Source of the DNA: Marinobacter sp. X15-166B
Lineage (GTDB): Bacteria > Pseudomonadota > Gammaproteobacteria > Pseudomonadales > Oleiphilaceae
NCBI RefSeq assembly: GCF_001752365.1
Contig: NZ_MEIY01000001.1
Coordinates: 1,125,019 to 1,189,018, forward strand
Length of the DNA stretch: 64,000 bases
Reading direction: 5' to 3'
This document shows, in pieces, positions 29,104 through 39,222 of the stretch. Every line of letters begins with the position of its first letter. The first letter of the stretch is position 1. The notes under the pieces are model-generated. The model ran no database searches, had not been told where the DNA came from, and worked only from the letters and a program-made list of their open reading frames with translations. Made by a program: the position numbers and the translations under genes.

Positions 29104-29502
29104 CTACGCTTTTGGGGCATATTTTTCGAACACCTCCTGGCCGGTCAGGGTAGGCGTCTGGTTCTTGAGGTCGTAATACGGGGGTTTCTCGTCGATGAAT
29201 ATCTGGCTGGTCAGCACAAAGGGCTCGTTCTGGAACAGGCCAGCGGGGATAATGTACTCGTCGCCGGGCAGCAGATGATAAAACAGGTGGGTGCCGCAGG
29301 TTGGGCAGAAACCGCGCTGGGCCCAATCCGACGACTGGTAGGTGGCGGGCTCGCCCCCCGTGAAAGTCACACTTGAGTCGCAATGCACCGCAAACATCGG
29401 GCCGCCCGACCAGCGCCGGCACATGGAACAGTGACAGACCGCCACGTCCGCCTGGCTGTCTGCAACCACTTCTATCGAACCGCACAAACACGTACCTTTC
29501 AT
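29104..29502 (-). CDS. GFA-family zinc protein
   Basis: The 132-residue protein has the cysteine pattern of the glutathione-dependent formaldehyde-activating (GFA) fold: CLCGSIEV, CHCSMCRRWSGGP and FCPTCGTHLF. Most family members bind zinc and have no proven enzymatic role. GGGAGG precedes ATG 29502. It lies 19 bases after the glutamate-synthase-like gene on the same strand, so the two are likely co-transcribed. Confidence 0.88.
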   Translation of the reverse strand: MKGTCLCGSIEVVADSQADVAVCHCSMCRRWSGGPMFAVHCDSSVTFTGGEPATYQSSDWAQRGFCPTCGTHLFYHLLPGDEYIIPAGLFQNEPFVLTSQIFIDEKPPYYDLKNQTPTLTGQEVFEKYAPKA

Positions 29503-29521
29503 AGCAACCTCCCAAGGTGAT

Positions 29522-31072
29522 TTACCATTGGCTATCCGGTTCATGCAGCCCCGAAAACTTCACCCCCGATAACAGCGCCATGTCGCGGTGCCAGGTGGCC
29601 AGATCTGTTTTGCTGAACCCGCTTAACGCCCGGTGGCCGCAGGCCCGCGCCATCACTTGCATCAATTCCACCGACGCCTCGAAAAAATTTTTCAGCTGCT
29701 GTGCCGACTTGTCGACGTTCAGGCGTTGACGCAAATCCGCATTCTGGGTGGCGATGCCCGCCGGGCAGTTGTTGGTATTACAAATCCGCGCCGCGACGCA
29801 GCCGATGGATTGCATCGCACTGTTGGCGAGGGCCACCCCATCCGCACCCAACGCCAGGGCTTTGACAAAATCCATCGGGGTGCGCAGGCCACCGGTAATG
29901 ATAAGAGTGACCCGCCCGCTGGCACCTTGCGCGTCCAGGTAACGGCGGGCCCGAGCCAGCGCCGGTATGGTGGGGACACTGATGTGATCCCGGAACATTT
30001 GCGGGGCCGCACCGGTGCCGCCCCCACGGCCATCCAGAATGATGTAATCGGCACTGGCATCCAGGGCAAATTGAATGTCCTCTTCAATATGGTTGGCACT
30101 CAGCTTGAAACCAATGGGGATGCCACCGGTCAGTTGGCGCACCCGATCGGCAAATCTTCTGAAATCCCCGGCACTGTGCAAGTCGGTAAACGTCGGCGGT
30201 GAGATCGCCGGTTCACCTTCGGGAAGGCCGCGTACCTGGGAAATTCTACCGACGTTTTTGTTCCCCGGCAGATGACCGCCGGTGCCGGTTTTGGCCCCCT
30301 GTCCGCCCTTGAAATGAAACGCCTGTACGTTTTTCAGTTTCGCTTCGTCGTAACCAAACCGGGCACTGGCCAGTTCGTAAAAATACCGGGAGTTCGCAGC
30401 CTGTTCCTCGGGCAGCATCCCCCCTTCCCCGGAACAGATGCCCGTACCGGCCAGCTCGGCCCCCTTGGACAGCGCCACCTTGGCCTCTTCGGACAAGGCG
30501 CCGAAACTCATGTCGGACACCAACAGCGGGATCGCCAGGGTCAACGGCTTGTTCGCCCCGGGGCCGATAACCAGTTCGGTGCTCACGGCCACGTCTTCGA
30601 GCAGGGGCTGGGTCGCCAGCTGCGCCGTCATGATCTGCAGATCGTCCCAGTGGGGCAGCAAATGACGGGGTACCCCCATCGCGGTCAACGGGCCATGGTG
30701 GCCCACCTTCGTTAACCCGTCCCGCGCCAGCTGGTGAATGAATTCGACCGTAGGCTCTTCTTTGGTTGCTTTGGCCTCCGGGGCTTCACCGGCATCAGCC
30801 GGACGCCCCGGCCCTTCCTTACCGACGGCGCTGTCGTCAAATTGCTTATGGGTGCCATCGCAATAGGGCAAATTCGCCGAATGCTTGCACTGGCACAAGT
30901 AGGCCTCGCCGGATTCCTCGGCGGTAAACACCTTGGGCGAGAACCCGGTGCCGGCGTGAGAGCCATCGCAAAAGGGCTGGTTGTTGGAACGACCGCAGAC
31001 GCAGGCGTAATATTCCTCGCCTTTTTTCAGGTCGACTCGTGCCGGTTTGTTGTTCGCGACGATCGGCTTCAT
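29522..31072 (-). CDS. Fusion of two CDGSH iron-sulfur motifs with a glutamate-synthase-type FMN domain
   Basis: The 516-residue protein starts with two CDGSH-type 2Fe-2S motifs (CVCGRSNNQPFCDGSH and CQCKHSANLPYCDGTH, residues 24-75). A linker rich in Ala, Glu and Lys follows. The rest, from about residue 105, is a glutamate synthase large-subunit-like FMN barrel (GGTGAAPQMFRDH, GADGVALAN) with Fe-S cysteines in CVAARICNTNNCPAGIATQ. The amidotransferase domain is absent, so it is not a normal GltB. A redox role linked to an unknown donor is inferred. Confidence 0.88.
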   Translation of the reverse strand: MKPIVANNKPARVDLKKGEEYYACVCGRSNNQPFCDGSHAGTGFSPKVFTAEESGEAYLCQCKHSANLPYCDGTHKQFDDSAVGKEGPGRPADAGEAPEAKATKEEPTVEFIHQLARDGLTKVGHHGPLTAMGVPRHLLPHWDDLQIMTAQLATQPLLEDVAVSTELVIGPGANKPLTLAIPLLVSDMSFGALSEEAKVALSKGAELAGTGICSGEGGMLPEEQAANSRYFYELASARFGYDEAKLKNVQAFHFKGGQGAKTGTGGHLPGNKNVGRISQVRGLPEGEPAISPPTFTDLHSAGDFRRFADRVRQLTGGIPIGFKLSANHIEEDIQFALDASADYIILDGRGGGTGAAPQMFRDHISVPTIPALARARRYLDAQGASGRVTLIITGGLRTPMDFVKALALGADGVALANSAMQSIGCVAARICNTNNCPAGIATQNADLRQRLNVDKSAQQLKNFFEASVELMQVMARACGHRALSGFSKTDLATWHRDMALLSGVKFSGLHEPDSQW

Positions 31073-31159
31073 GGCTCAGCTCCAGAATGGGGAGATTTTC
31101 CGCAACTGCACCCCTTAATGTAGCCAAGATCATCGCGGGCCGCCTGAATTCCCGCGCAC

Positions 31160-31522
31160 TCAGGCTCCGCTGCAATGCTCGAGCGTGTCCCCCGAGGTGC
31201 CATCCGCGCGCTGGCGGAACAGGGTGCCTTCAGCTTCGGGGCCAGCGCCCTTCACCCACCACTCCAGCCGGTCTCCCACGTAGCGGGCACCACTGCCCGA
31301 CACCGCGATCTGCAGGCGGTAGGTCCGGCCTTTATAGTGAAGCTCCGCCGATTCGGTGGACGGGTAGCTGACGGTAATCGCCACACCACTTGCGCACTGA
31401 TAGACCTGTGACGGGGATGCGACCGCACTCGGTCCCTGCGGGTTCACACTGTGCGGGACCGGGTGGGTGCACGCGGATAAGATCAGTACCGACGCGGAGG
31501 TCAGCAATACGAGAGGGTTCAC
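31160..31522 (-). CDS. mliC: MliC-family lysozyme-inhibitor lipoprotein
   Basis: The 120-residue protein has a lipobox (LILSAC, lipidated Cys18) and then an MliC-like beta-barrel domain: VYQCASGVAITVSYP, then AELHYKGRTYRLQ and a terminal LEHC. MliC inhibits c-type lysozymes at the cell surface. It sits 12 bases downstream of the DUF1643 gene. Confidence 0.82.
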   Translation of the reverse strand: MNPLVLLTSASVLILSACTHPVPHSVNPQGPSAVASPSQVYQCASGVAITVSYPSTESAELHYKGRTYRLQIAVSGSGARYVGDRLEWWVKGAGPEAEGTLFRQRADGTSGDTLEHCSGA

Positions 31523-31534
31523 AGGCGTCTCCGA

Positions 31535-32002
31535 TTAACGGTTGTACGGCACCGGTGTCAGGGTCCCGCTTAGATACAGGGGGTGGGCCGGTTCACCCGA
31601 TTTGTTCAGTTTGATGCAGTGCAGGTCGCTAAAGAGAGCCTGTACCGCCGCCGACCGGCCCAGATACGCCCCATCATTGCCCCACGCTGCCACCACCAGA
31701 CCGGCCTCTTTGGCCAGGTCCGTCAACCATTGATCGTTGTCGGGCCCGATCGGGTCGGCGGCACTCATCATCTCGGTTGGCACGGTGGCTTTGAAGGCAA
31801 ACAGATTCACCACACAGACCCCGCCATAGCCCCACGACTGGGCGAAACGGATACAGCGGTTAATGGTGGGGTTATTGCGCACCTCGTCAACCGCAGAGGG
31901 GTTGAGGCCGATAAACATCACCCAGGGTCGGGTGTCGTCCCAGATACGCCATAAGGCGTAGCGGTAACGTCCACACTCCGAAAATTTGGCGGCTGCGCGC
32001 AC
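31535..32002 (-). CDS. DUF1643 protein
   Basis: The 155-residue protein matches DUF1643: CGRYRYALWRIWDD, VMFIGLNPSAVDEVRNNPT and VVNLFAFKATVP. The function is unknown; the domain is uracil-glycosylase-like in some predictions. It is followed by mliC. Confidence 0.82.
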   Translation of the reverse strand: MRAAAKFSECGRYRYALWRIWDDTRPWVMFIGLNPSAVDEVRNNPTINRCIRFAQSWGYGGVCVVNLFAFKATVPTEMMSAADPIGPDNDQWLTDLAKEAGLVVAAWGNDGAYLGRSAAVQALFSDLHCIKLNKSGEPAHPLYLSGTLTPVPYNR

Positions 32003-32054
32003 CGATTCCTCCTGCTCTGTCTGATCTGTTTTTTCGCAAGCTCTGGTGTTGGCA

Positions 32055-32543
32055 TCAATTTAACAACCACTTGTACATGACCAACGCATCTACATAGCCT
32101 TTGACCGGGTGCTGGAACGCCCCGGGCAGCCGGCCCACAGTGTCGAAACCGAGCCGGTGCCACAGACGTACCGCGCCCTGATTACTGGCGGCCACAAAGT
32201 TGAACTGCATCGCCTGATAACCAAGTTCTACGGCAATCTGCTGGGAATGCTCACACATGGTGGTGGCCAGACCGCGGCCTCTGGCCCGGGACGCCACCAT
32301 ATACCCGCAATTGCACACGTGCGACCCGGGCCCGGCCTGGTTGGGTTTGATGTAGTAGGTGCCAAGAATCTCCTCCCCGTCTACCACCACATAGGTTTTA
32401 CGGGGCACCTCCAGCCACAGGCGCTCGGCCTGCGCTTTGGTGGTCGCGGGATCGTACCCGTAGGTGTCGCCGGCACGGACAATTTCCTGAAAAATTGGCC
32501 AGATTGCCTCCCAGTCTTGTTGCTGCGCCTCTCTGATGATCAT
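32055..32543 (-). CDS. GNAT-family N-acetyltransferase
   Basis: The 162-residue protein has the acetyl-CoA-binding motif GYMVASRARGRGLATTMCEH and the GNAT C-terminal segment NQGAVRLWHRLGFDTVGRLPGAF. The substrate is unknown; it resembles amide or antibiotic-type small-molecule acetylases. ATG 32543 follows GGGAGG. The longer frame to 32666 lacks a ribosome site. Confidence 0.88.
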   Translation of the reverse strand: MIIREAQQQDWEAIWPIFQEIVRAGDTYGYDPATTKAQAERLWLEVPRKTYVVVDGEEILGTYYIKPNQAGPGSHVCNCGYMVASRARGRGLATTMCEHSQQIAVELGYQAMQFNFVAASNQGAVRLWHRLGFDTVGRLPGAFQHPVKGYVDALVMYKWLLN

Positions 32544-32906
32544 TGCACCTCCCATTCCGCCCTTCGACGCCTGTTGTTTCCGGCTTCCCCAAGCCAATGT
32601 ACCGATATTATTGCATTTGCGAAAATCATGCGTGACACCATCGGCCCGCCCTGCTGAGCAATGCAAAAGTGATTAACCGGCCGCACCGGGCAAAGCTGGC
32701 TAGTGGCGCACAGATTAAGTGCGTCAACGGGGTGGCAGCGCGCGCGCAGATCCCCTAGTATACGGATCAATTTTCGAACACCGCTGGACGTCTTAATGGG
32801 GATGATCAACAACAACCAACCCGAATGTCCCAGTGCTGATCAACCCCACGTTGCCCCGGGTGTTGGAGACCGCCCCTCTTTATTAACCACATCGAGACCC
32901 TCCCCC
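32544..32906. other. 363-base divergent region between GNAT and nhaD genes
   Basis: The region must hold the promoters of both divergent genes. I see no convincing ORF, hairpin or repeat in it. Confidence 0.4.
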
Positions 32907-34376
32907 ATGCTGCGAAGTATATTTGTGTGTATTGCCGCTGCCCTGTTTTCGGTGCCCGTTTACGCCAGCGGGCTCGCTGAAGCCATCCCCCATTTAGGCG
33001 CCACCGATACCCTTGCCGGCTATCTGGCCGTATTTGTTTTTGCTATTGCTTACCTTGTTGTGGTGGGTGAAGAAAAACTGCAGCTGCGCAAATCCAAGCC
33101 GGTGTTGATCGGTGCAGGGATCATCTGGATGCTGGTGGGGATCGTCAGCACCGACCCCACGGCGACCAAAGCGGCGTTCAGCCGCAACTTTCTGGATTTC
33201 AGTGAGTTGATGCTGTTTTTGCTGGTGGCCATGACCTACATCAGCGCCCTGGAAGAGCGCCGGGTGTTTGAAGGCTTGCGTGCCTGGATGGTGCAGAAAG
33301 GGTTCAGTTACCAAACCTTGTTCTGGCTGACCGGGATTCTGGCGTTCTTTATTTCCCCCATCGCCGATAACCTGACCACCGCCTTGCTGATGTGTGCGGT
33401 GGTGCTCAAGGTGGCCGAGGGCCAAGACCGCTTTATCGCCATGTGTTGCGTCAACATCGTGGTGGCCGCAAATGCGGGCGGAGCGTTCAGTCCGTTTGGC
33501 GACATCACCACCCTGATGGTCTGGCAGGCGGGCAAGGTGGAGTTCTTCGAGTTTTTCGATCTGCTGCTGCCGTCTATGGTGAATTTCCTGGTGCCGGCGC
33601 TGGCCATGAGCGTCTTTGTGCCCAAAGGCAAACCCGCCAGCATCAGCGAAGACGTGTTTTTGAAGCGCGGCGCCAAGCGCATCATGGGGCTGTTCCTGCT
33701 CACGATTGCCACCGCGGTCTGTGGCCACCAGTTCCTGGGGCTGCCCCCGGTATTCGGCATGATGGTGGGGCTGGGTTACCTGCAGTTCTTCGGTTACTTC
33801 CTGCGCATGAGCCTGCCATCGTCGCTGGCCAAGAAACGCACCATTGCCGAGCAGAAAGCCGACAAGGAGACCCTGCAATACATCGGCAGCGTCGTACCCT
33901 TCGATATCTTCAAAAACGTCGCCCGTGCCGAGTGGGATACCCTGCTGTTCTTCTACGGCGTGGTGATGTGCGTGGGGGGCCTGGGCTACTTTGGCTATTT
34001 GCAACTGGTCTCGGTGTTCTTGTTTGAGGACGTGGGGGCCACCGGGGCCGCGTTCGGGATCGGGGTCATCTCGGCGATTGTCGATAACATTCCGGTGATG
34101 TTCGCGGTGCTGGAAATGGACCCGGCCATCAGCCACGGTCACTGGCTGCTGGTAACGCTGGCCGCCGGAGTAGGCGGCAGTTTGCTGCCCGTCGGCTCGG
34201 CCGCCGGTGTCGCCCTGATGGGCGCCGCCCGGGGTTACTACACCTTTATGAGCCATCTGCGCTGGTTGCCGGTCATCTTTCTGGGCTATGTGGCCAGTCT
34301 GTATGCTCACCTCTGGCTTGGCGACATGCTCGGCCTGTTCGAGGTGTTCACGACCTCACTGAGCGCGCTCAACTGA
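32907..34376 (+). CDS. nhaD: NhaD-type sodium/proton antiporter
   Basis: The 489-residue protein has an N-terminal signal-like helix (LRSIFVCIAAALFSVPVYA) and about a dozen membrane helices. NhaD/IT-superfamily motifs include FFISPIADNLTTALLMC, NAGGAFSPFGDITTLMVWQ, SAIVDNIPVMFAV and LLPVGSAAGVALMG. NhaD expels sodium in salt-exposed gammaproteobacteria. ATG 32907 gives the usual N-terminus; an upstream ATG at 32703 is in frame but would add a polar extension. Confidence 0.92.
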   Translation: MLRSIFVCIAAALFSVPVYASGLAEAIPHLGATDTLAGYLAVFVFAIAYLVVVGEEKLQLRKSKPVLIGAGIIWMLVGIVSTDPTATKAAFSRNFLDFSELMLFLLVAMTYISALEERRVFEGLRAWMVQKGFSYQTLFWLTGILAFFISPIADNLTTALLMCAVVLKVAEGQDRFIAMCCVNIVVAANAGGAFSPFGDITTLMVWQAGKVEFFEFFDLLLPSMVNFLVPALAMSVFVPKGKPASISEDVFLKRGAKRIMGLFLLTIATAVCGHQFLGLPPVFGMMVGLGYLQFFGYFLRMSLPSSLAKKRTIAEQKADKETLQYIGSVVPFDIFKNVARAEWDTLLFFYGVVMCVGGLGYFGYLQLVSVFLFEDVGATGAAFGIGVISAIVDNIPVMFAVLEMDPAISHGHWLLVTLAAGVGGSLLPVGSAAGVALMGAARGYYTFMSHLRWLPVIFLGYVASLYAHLWLGDMLGLFEVFTTSLSALN

Positions 34377-34501
34377 GGCCAGCAGGCCATCGCCGGCGCA
34401 GCCCTGCTGCGTCCGGCGTCCCTTTGTACGCACCTATCCATTTTTCGACCATACTGATTAATCTCCACCCATTCGACTGAGAATGAATCGAGGTACATCC
34501 A

Positions 34502-35992
34502 GTGTCGGAAGCGTCAGTGTTCATCGGCAAGGGCAGTCAGGTTCAGCGCTTGCTGTTGCATCGCGCCAACCGTCATGGGCTCATCGCCGGTGCCACCGGT
34601 ACGGGCAAAACCGTCACCCTGCAAATTCTTGCGGAAGGTTTTTCCGCCCAGGGGGTGCCGGTGTTCATGGCCGACGTGAAAGGCGACCTGTCGGGCATCT
34701 CCCAGCCAGGCATCGCCAAACCGTTTCTGACCCAACGTGCCGCTCAGGTGGGCCTTGAGCCCTACCAGCCGGCCGGCTTCCCCACGGTCTTCTGGGACGT
34801 GTTCGGCACCCAGGGCCACCCTCTGCGGGCCACCATTTCCGACATGGGCCCCTTGCTGCTGGCGCGGTTGCTGGAACTCAACGATACCCAGGAAGGGGTG
34901 CTCAACATCGCCTTCAAACTGGCGGATGATCACCGCATGGCGCTGCTGGACCTGAAGGATCTGCGGGCATTGATGACCTTTGTGGCCGAGCAGGCGCAGG
35001 AACTCAGCGCGCTCTATGGCAACGTCAGTAAAGCCTCGGTCGGCGCAATTCAGCGGCGCTTGTTGCAACTGGAACAGCAGGGCGGCGACCGGTTCTTCGG
35101 CGAACCGGCTCTGGAGCTGGCCGATCTGATGCGGTGCGACGGGGCGGGCCGCGGCCACATCAATCTGCTGGCGGCGAATCAACTGATCGAGCGGCCCCAA
35201 CTCTACGCCACCATGCTGCTGTGGCTTTTGGCCGAGTTGTTCGAAGAATTACCGGAAGTCGGCGACCCCGCCAAACCCAGGCTGGTGTTCTTTTTTGACG
35301 AAGCCCACCTGCTGTTCGAGGACGCCCCAAAGGCGCTGTTAAGCAAGGTTGAGCAGGTGGTGCGGTTGATCCGTTCCAAAGGGGTGGGCGTGTATTTCGT
35401 CTCCCAGCACCCCACCGATATTCCCGACAAGATACTCGGCCAGCTTGGCAACCGGGTGCAACACGCACTGCGCGCGTTCACCAGTCGTGACCAGAAAGCG
35501 GTCCGTGCGGCCGCCTCCACCTTCCGACAGAACCCCGACCTTGATACCGAGCAGGTCATTACTGAACTCGGGGTGGGCGAAGCGCTGGTGTCCACCCTCG
35601 ACGCCAAAGGCACGCCCTCCATGGTGGATCGCACGCTGATCCGGCCACCCGCGTCGCGGCTCGGCCCGGCCACAGCGGACGAACGGCACCGCCTGCTCAG
35701 CCGCAGTGAATTCGGCGCCCGCTACGACACGGCGGTGGATCGTGACTCGGCCTACGAAATCCTGCAACAGCGCGCGGAGCAGGCGGCCAAAGCAGCCGAA
35801 CAGGCCACAATCGAGGAACAACGCGTTTACCAGGCCCCCGTCAGCAAGGGCAAACACGCCGCTCGAAGCCGGCGGTCGTCACGTCAGGGCATATTTGAAA
35901 CCCTGGCGAAAAGCGTGGCGCGCACCGTAGGGCGGGAAATGACCCGGGGGATCATGCGCGGGGTGTTGGGCTCACTCTTCAAGGGGCGTTAA
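34502..35992 (+). CDS. HerA-like DUF853 ATPase
   Basis: The 496-residue P-loop ATPase has Walker A GATGTGKT (residues 30-37), [12 protein letters not shown], Walker [14 protein letters not shown] and the sensor region [20 protein letters not shown]. It belongs to the HerA-like helicase/translocase family with the DUF853 C-terminus, here ending in a basic tail ([20 protein letters not shown]). The start is GTG 34502. The cellular role is unknown; there is no NurA gene nearby. Confidence 0.9.
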   Translation: MSEASVFIGKGSQVQRLLLHRANRHGLIAGATGTGKTVTLQILAEGFSAQGVPVFMADVKGDLSGISQPGIAKPFLTQRAAQVGLEPYQPAGFPTVFWDVFGTQGHPLRATISDMGPLLLARLLELNDTQEGVLNIAFKLADDHRMALLDLKDLRALMTFVAEQAQELSALYGNVSKASVGAIQRRLLQLEQQGGDRFFGEPALELADLMRCDGAGRGHINLLAANQLIERPQLYATMLLWLLAELFEELPEVGDPAKPRLVFFFDEAHLLFEDAPKALLSKVEQVVRLIRSKGVGVYFVSQHPTDIPDKILGQLGNRVQHALRAFTSRDQKAVRAAASTFRQNPDLDTEQVITELGVGEALVSTLDAKGTPSMVDRTLIRPPASRLGPATADERHRLLSRSEFGARYDTAVDRDSAYEILQQRAEQAAKAAEQATIEEQRVYQAPVSKGKHAARSRRSSRQGIFETLAKSVARTVGREMTRGIMRGVLGSLFKGR

Positions 35993-36070
35993 CGCGTTTG
36001 CACCCCTGCAGCATATCTTTCGCACAGGCGTCGCGGTGCCGCTACAGCAGTGCACGTGTGTCGCTCAATC

Positions 36071-37552
36071 TTAGCCTGTCACGGGGCTGCCGGCTGGGGT
36101 CTCAGCAACGCTGCGGTCGCGTAAATCTTTCACTGCCATGCCCAAGGCCAGCAAGATCACCAGCGCAATGGTCAGTAAACCAAGGCTCATCGCCACGGGC
36201 CAGGAACTGTAAGGGCGGACGGCAAACACAATGGCGGTGATCACCGCAATGCCCACCGACGTTCCAATCCTTTGCCCGGTTTGCATGATGGCACCGGAAC
36301 TGCCTGCGTAGGCAACGGGCACTTCGGCAAGGGTCAGGGCCTGGTTGGGGCTGACCACCGAGCCGTGACCGAGGCCAAAAAATGCCAGGGACAACAGCAG
36401 CCACCAGATACTCAGGCCCGCATACTCGTTCAGCAGCACCACCGCGACACTGGCAAGCATGCCGAAAATAGCGCAACCCAAGCCGCCAATGACAATTTTG
36501 CGACCATAGTGGTTGACCCGTTTACCCGCCCAGTTGGCGGAAAAGGCCGACAACAGGGCCGAAGGAATGCCGACCATCCCCGCTTCAAACGCGGAAAAAC
36601 CAACGTTTTGCTGGACATACAAGGGCACCAGTACCCACACACTGGTCATGCCCAGAAAGTACAGCGTCATGATCAGACTGCCGTTGCGGTAACTCGAAGT
36701 GGTGAAAATTTTCAGATCCACCATGGGACTGAAGCCGCGCCGGGTGTACCAACGCTCCCACCGGACCCACAAATAAAACAGCAGCACTCCGGCCGGAAAC
36801 AACAGCCACAGAAGCCCCGACGGGTGCGTTTCCACGAAGGGATAGAGCACGGCCAGGACCCCCGACCCCAGCAACAGGGCCCCGACCGGGTCCAGAGAGC
36901 TCAAGCCCTTACCTTGCTGGAGTTTGGGCTTGTGGATCAGAGGGCGCGGAAACCACAGCCACGCCAGCAGGATGGTTAACAAGCCCACCGGCACGTTAAT
37001 GAGAAAGGTCAGTCGCCAGCCAAACTCGGGGCCACCCAGATCAATCAGCAGCCCGCCAAGTACCGGGCCAATGGCGACGGACACACCCACCGTGGTGCCG
37101 AAAAAACCAAAGGCGCGGCCGCGCTCTGCACCTCGAAAATAGTGCTGAATCAACCCTATACCCTGCGGATTCAGAAACCCCGCGCCTACCCCCTGAATAA
37201 AACGGGCCATATTCAGCCAGTCCGCATCCGGCGCCAGGCCGGCGGCAATGGAAGCGAGGGTAAAAACCACCACGCCGAATATAAAAAGTCCGCCCCGGCC
37301 CATGAGGTCCCCGGCCCGGCCCGCACTGACCAGCACCACGCCAAAGGTGAGCGCATAACCGGACAGCACCCACTGGATGTCGGAGCGGCTGGCATCCAGT
37401 GCTTCCTGAATCGACGCCAGGGCCACATTGATCACACTGACGCTGATCAGCGACATGATGATCGCCATGAGGACTACCGCAAGAATCCGCCAACGGGCCG
37501 GATCAGCGCAGGTATCGGTGACGGTGTGTGGCTGGGTGGGGGCTTGAGTCAT
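36071..37552 (-). CDS. DHA2-family MFS efflux transporter
   Basis: The 493-residue inner-membrane protein has 14 predicted helices. Its motifs include SVSVINVALASIQEALDAS, then WVLSGYALTFGVVLVSAGRAGDLMGR (motif A-like), and GVGAGFLNPQGIGLIQHYF (motif C region). These are typical of drug:proton antiporters of 14 helices. ATG 37552 begins MTQAPTQPH; the frame extends to 37696 without a better start. The substrate is unknown. Confidence 0.9.
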   Translation of the reverse strand: MTQAPTQPHTVTDTCADPARWRILAVVLMAIIMSLISVSVINVALASIQEALDASRSDIQWVLSGYALTFGVVLVSAGRAGDLMGRGGLFIFGVVVFTLASIAAGLAPDADWLNMARFIQGVGAGFLNPQGIGLIQHYFRGAERGRAFGFFGTTVGVSVAIGPVLGGLLIDLGGPEFGWRLTFLINVPVGLLTILLAWLWFPRPLIHKPKLQQGKGLSSLDPVGALLLGSGVLAVLYPFVETHPSGLLWLLFPAGVLLFYLWVRWERWYTRRGFSPMVDLKIFTTSSYRNGSLIMTLYFLGMTSVWVLVPLYVQQNVGFSAFEAGMVGIPSALLSAFSANWAGKRVNHYGRKIVIGGLGCAIFGMLASVAVVLLNEYAGLSIWWLLLSLAFFGLGHGSVVSPNQALTLAEVPVAYAGSSGAIMQTGQRIGTSVGIAVITAIVFAVRPYSSWPVAMSLGLLTIALVILLALGMAVKDLRDRSVAETPAGSPVTG

Positions 37553-37723
37553 TTGAAAACTATCGCAGTCAATGTCGCAGGTTATCCGCTGAAGTAACCA
37601 AGGTGATGGATCGGTCGTACAGACCGCATGAGCGTGCCGTGGGCCGAGCCGGTAAATTGATGGTGCGCAGGATAAACCAAACCCGGCGGACGGCACCAGC
37701 GCTGATTACCGGGGTGCCGGTGG

Positions 37724-38230
37724 TTAACCCCGGACCGAGAACGCCTTATGGTAGGTGACCTCGCCCTGGGGCACACGGCCATCGAAGGTTAGTGCCTGAA
37801 AGTACTCTGCTGGTGCGCCCAAAAACTTTAACCCGTCCATCACCTCGAACCCGAAGCGACTGTAAAAACCGGGCTCGCCAAGCACCACGCAACCGGCCGC
37901 CCCCAGTGCTTTGAGGTCAGCGAGTGCGCTGCGCAGCAGCCTGGTTCCCACGCCCTGCCGCTGATATTCAGGCAACACGGCGACCGGCCCAAGCCCCAAC
38001 CAGCCAGACGTACCATCCGCGATACACACCGGAGAGATGGCCACATGCGCGATAACCTCGCCCTTGGCTTCCGCAACCCTTGAGATGGTCAACGCTTCGG
38101 CCCGGCGCAGGGCCGCGACGATGAAGTGCTCGGTATGATCCGTGTGCGCCGCTGCCCGGAAGGCCCGTTCAATGACCCGGTGAATGGGCGCGACATCGTC
38201 TGCGCTTTCAGCGCGAATCAGAGCATCCAC
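37724..38230 (-). CDS. GNAT-family N-acetyltransferase, YhbS-like
   Basis: The protein is about 168 residues. It has the motifs LGLGPVAVLPEYQRQGVGTRLLRS and GEPGFYSRFGFEVMDGLKF, typical of the YhbS-like group. I prefer GTG 38230, which follows AAGAGG and begins VDALIRAESADD. An ATG at 38257 is also in frame. The substrate is unknown. Confidence 0.87.
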   Translation of the reverse strand: MDALIRAESADDVAPIHRVIERAFRAAAHTDHTEHFIVAALRRAEALTISRVAEAKGEVIAHVAISPVCIADGTSGWLGLGPVAVLPEYQRQGVGTRLLRSALADLKALGAAGCVVLGEPGFYSRFGFEVMDGLKFLGAPAEYFQALTFDGRVPQGEVTYHKAFSVRG

Positions 38231-38314
38231 GGCTCGGCCTCTTGCAAAGGGGAACATCCGGAGCGCTCACGGCCGGTACCGACCGGAACGCTGGTTGGGC
38301 AATCCATTCCAGGT

Positions 38315-38689
38315 TTACACCATGCGTTGGTTGCGAGGCCCGAAAAACGCCCGCATCGAGGTGATTTTTCCTTCCTCATTGAAGGTCATGACATCAATAG
38401 GATTTATCGTCATGGGCCCCTTTTTCGTTTCAATTTCGATGCAAAACGCGAAGGCAGCCTCGTTACCGGCCACGCGTATTTCGGATTCCAGGGTGCCTTT
38501 TGCCCCCGCATCCATAGCGATCTGGTAAAACTCCCGGAGCGCAGGTTTGCCAACTTTCCTGTCACTGCCCACCGGATCTTCAATCCAGCAATCGTCGGCG
38601 TACAAATCAATAATGGCATCAAGATCCTTACGCTCGAAAGACGCCAGGTAGGTATGAACTGCGGAAACTATTTTTTCTTCCAGTGACAC
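38315..38689 (-). CDS. SnoaL/NTF2-like protein, steroid-isomerase type
   Basis: The protein is about 124 residues: VSLEEKIVSAVHTYLASFERKDLDAIIDLYADDCWIEDPVG, then VDVMTFNEEGKITSMRAFFG. This is the ketosteroid-isomerase/SnoaL fold with the typical DPVG motif. The likely start is GTG 38689 after AGGGG, because the longer frame adds an unrelated N-terminus. The substrate is unknown. Confidence 0.82.
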   Translation of the reverse strand: MSLEEKIVSAVHTYLASFERKDLDAIIDLYADDCWIEDPVGSDRKVGKPALREFYQIAMDAGAKGTLESEIRVAGNEAAFAFCIEIETKKGPMTINPIDVMTFNEEGKITSMRAFFGPRNQRMV

Positions 38690-38773
38690 GGCAAACCCCT
38701 GTGTTGTTAGTCGATGGTGGTTAAACCCCATCATACCCCAGGGTCTGTGCGGGTGTAGTGCCAAAAGACCGGC

Positions 38774-39163
38774 TCACACCATGGACGCGCCCCGGGTTTG
38801 CAGCAGATCCCGGAGTAACGACCGGTGACACAGGGCTTCGTGCTCGCAATAACAGCCCACGGAGAAATTGGTTTGATGAGACAGTGCCGCCAGAAGATCC
38901 AGATCACGGGCGGCTTCGGGTTGCTTCATTTCAGCCAGGAATCTGCGCTGGAAGGCACGCCACTGTTTCTGATCGTCATCAATCGGGAAGAACTCTTTCA
39001 AGAGCGCGGCACTGGGAGACAGGTTCGGAAACCAGACATCGTAAATATCCCTCGCTGCGTATTCCTCCTTGCGAAGGCCACGGGGCGGTCTGCGCACTGT
39101 CCCGATTCGAAGCCCTTCGTCTGCGGCTCGGGGGCTCCCCAACCTGACAATTCGTATTCCCAT
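38774..39163 (-). CDS. DUF488-family protein
   Basis: The 129-residue protein has DUF488 features: RKEEYAARDIYDVWFPNLSPS, WRAFQRRFLAEMKQPEAARDLDLLA and VGCYCEHEALCHRSLLRDLL. The Cys/His pair of YCEHEALCHR is conserved in the family. The function is unknown. ATG 39163 follows AGGA. Confidence 0.87.
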   Translation of the reverse strand: MGIRIVRLGSPRAADEGLRIGTVRRPPRGLRKEEYAARDIYDVWFPNLSPSAALLKEFFPIDDDQKQWRAFQRRFLAEMKQPEAARDLDLLAALSHQTNFSVGCYCEHEALCHRSLLRDLLQTRGASMV

Positions 39164-39222
39164 AATTCCTGATCCTTGGGCCGGCACCGGGCACAGAATC
39201 TGCCCCATCGCTGGCTGTTTAG

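Noticed and set aside
32994..34310. 438-residue minus-strand frame opposite nhaD
   Set aside because: It is a His/Gln-rich antisense composition typical of a shadow of a membrane protein gene. The NhaD motifs on the plus strand are decisive.
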